In this document: positions 63,514 to 64,000 of the stretch, piece by piece
How positions within the stretch are numbered: position 1 is the first letter of the stretch
Layout of the letters: each line of letters begins with the position of its first letter
Source: Labilithrix sp.
GTDB lineage: Bacteria; Myxococcota_A; Polyangia; Polyangiales; Polyangiaceae
Assembly (NCBI GenBank): GCA_019637155.1
Contig: JAHBWE010000010.1
Span: 340,441-404,440 of the forward strand
Direction: 5' to 3'
DNA length: 64,000 nucleotides
Made by a program: the position numbers and the translations under genes
Notes under the pieces: model-generated
The model's input: the letters and a program-made list of their open reading frames with translations, nothing else
Told to the model about the DNA's origin: nothing
The model's database searches: none

Positions 63514-64000
63514 TCACCGGCGGTCCTTGAGGTGGAAGTCTTCGACCTCCTCGTCGATGGCGCCGGCCTCGCCCTCGAGGACGTGGACGGGGAAGCTCAA
63601 TGTCGCGCGGCCGCCGGCCGGCGGCGGATCGAAGTAGACGCTCATGAGCGACTCGCTCACGCAGGTCTCGAACTCGGGATCGACGAGGTCGGACTTCGCG
63701 TGATCGATCTCGGCCTCGTTCACGACGCCGCCGATCTTCGCGTCGCCGAGGAGCTCGAACGCGACGACGGCGGTGCCGTGGGCGTCCGGCTTCCGCGCCG
63801 CGAGCTGCTTCGCGCAGTCGCGCGCGAGGGGCACGAAGTCGTCCCGGATCGCCTGGGAGATGAAGCGGCCGTACTCCTCGATGTCGTTCGTCTCGCGGTG
63901 GCCGCGCTCGGCCGCGGTCTCCGGCGCGCTGGCGGCCGGTGCGCTCGCGCTCGCCTTCGCGGCGGCCGCGCGCTCCGCCGAGGCCGCGAGGAGCCTCGCG
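63514..64000 (-). CDS. AgmX/TonB-like C-terminal domain protein (partial, runs off the window)
   Basis: The frame stays open to the right edge, so at least 161 residues are coded, with the start outside. An Ala/Lys-rich linker (AAAAKASASAPAASAPETAAERG) comes before the domain, which begins near 63850 (CAKQLAARKPDAHGTAVVAFELLGDAKIGGVVNEAEI). It has paired cysteines (Cys near CAKQL and ETCVSES) and ends FDPPPAGGRATLSFPVHVLEGE. This is the AgmX/PglI-type C-terminal domain of myxobacterial envelope and gliding proteins, related to TonB. Confidence 0.72.
   Translation of the reverse strand, partial: ARLLAASAERAAAAKASASAPAASAPETAAERGHRETNDIEEYGRFISQAIRDDFVPLARDCAKQLAARKPDAHGTAVVAFELLGDAKIGGVVNEAEIDHAKSDLVDPEFETCVSESLMSVYFDPPPAGGRATLSFPVHVLEGEAGAIDEEVEDFHLKDRR

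Overview
The window is very GC-rich chromosomal DNA with strong G/C third-position preference. It has many lipoproteins with Ser- or Pro-rich linkers, an AgmX/TonB-like C-terminal domain at the right edge, and a MYXO-CTERM-like sorting tail inside a 1324-residue protein. Together these suggest a myxobacterium (Myxococcota), more likely of the Polyangiales type than Myxococcus; this is inferred from gene style, with no rRNA or marker gene to confirm it. No tRNA, rRNA or CRISPR array was seen. The DNA is mostly ordinary chromosome with short operons, tightly coupled by ATGA, GTGA or TGATG overlaps.

Layout. 1-4.8 kb: metH with an ArsR-methyltransferase fusion regulator and a perfect 12-bp palindrome at its promoter. 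4.8-12.8 kb: small unknown proteins, a MAPEG protein, a lipoprotein phosphoesterase, an ErpA-type Fe-S carrier, a zinc-ribbon membrane protein coupled to a beta-propeller, an MBL hydrolase and a poly-Ser lipoprotein. 12.8-17 kb: YggX and a 1272-residue single-chain Nfn-like flavoprotein. 17-19.3 kb: two paralogous lipoproteins and a MetE-family gene with a central in-frame deletion. 19.3-25.3 kb: acyl-CoA synthetase with a citryl-CoA lyase-like protein, a maleylacetate reductase-homogentisate dioxygenase fusion, a GST, a synthetase fragment and thioredoxin. 25.3-30.7 kb: sigma factor, membrane proteins, lipid A-type acyltransferase, DUF72, GGT-like protein, rpmB. 30.7-36 kb (minus strand): trpG-trpD-trpC-xerD-formylglutamate amidohydrolase-lipoprotein. 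36-41.8 kb: a Pro-rich membrane protein, a CorC/CNNM protein, a palindromic element, a FliK-like protein, DUF4178 and an M19 dipeptidase.

41.9-45.6 kb is the clearest functional unit, a protein-thiocarboxylate cysteine pathway: cysK, a MoeB/ThiF-like E1, CysO ending in Gly-Gly, a 93-residue protein, CysM and a JAMM (Mec) protease. The E1 lacks the usual N-terminal segment with the RYxRQ motif, and the 93-residue protein starts with exactly that motif, so the E1 may be split and complemented in trans.

45.6-58.6 kb holds secreted proteins and lipoproteins, a Ycf46-like AAA ATPase, a DnaJ-type zinc-finger protein and the fused MYXO-CTERM lipoprotein. 58.6-59.6 kb is a scar of mobile DNA: a Mu gp27-like (DUF3486) gene without its N-terminus, five copies of a GGTTCCCACCTTT-type repeat, a possible transposon end and a short galE remnant. 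59.7-64 kb: cytochrome P450, an AAA/winged-helix ATPase, a secreted protein and a partial AgmX-like gene cut by the window edge.
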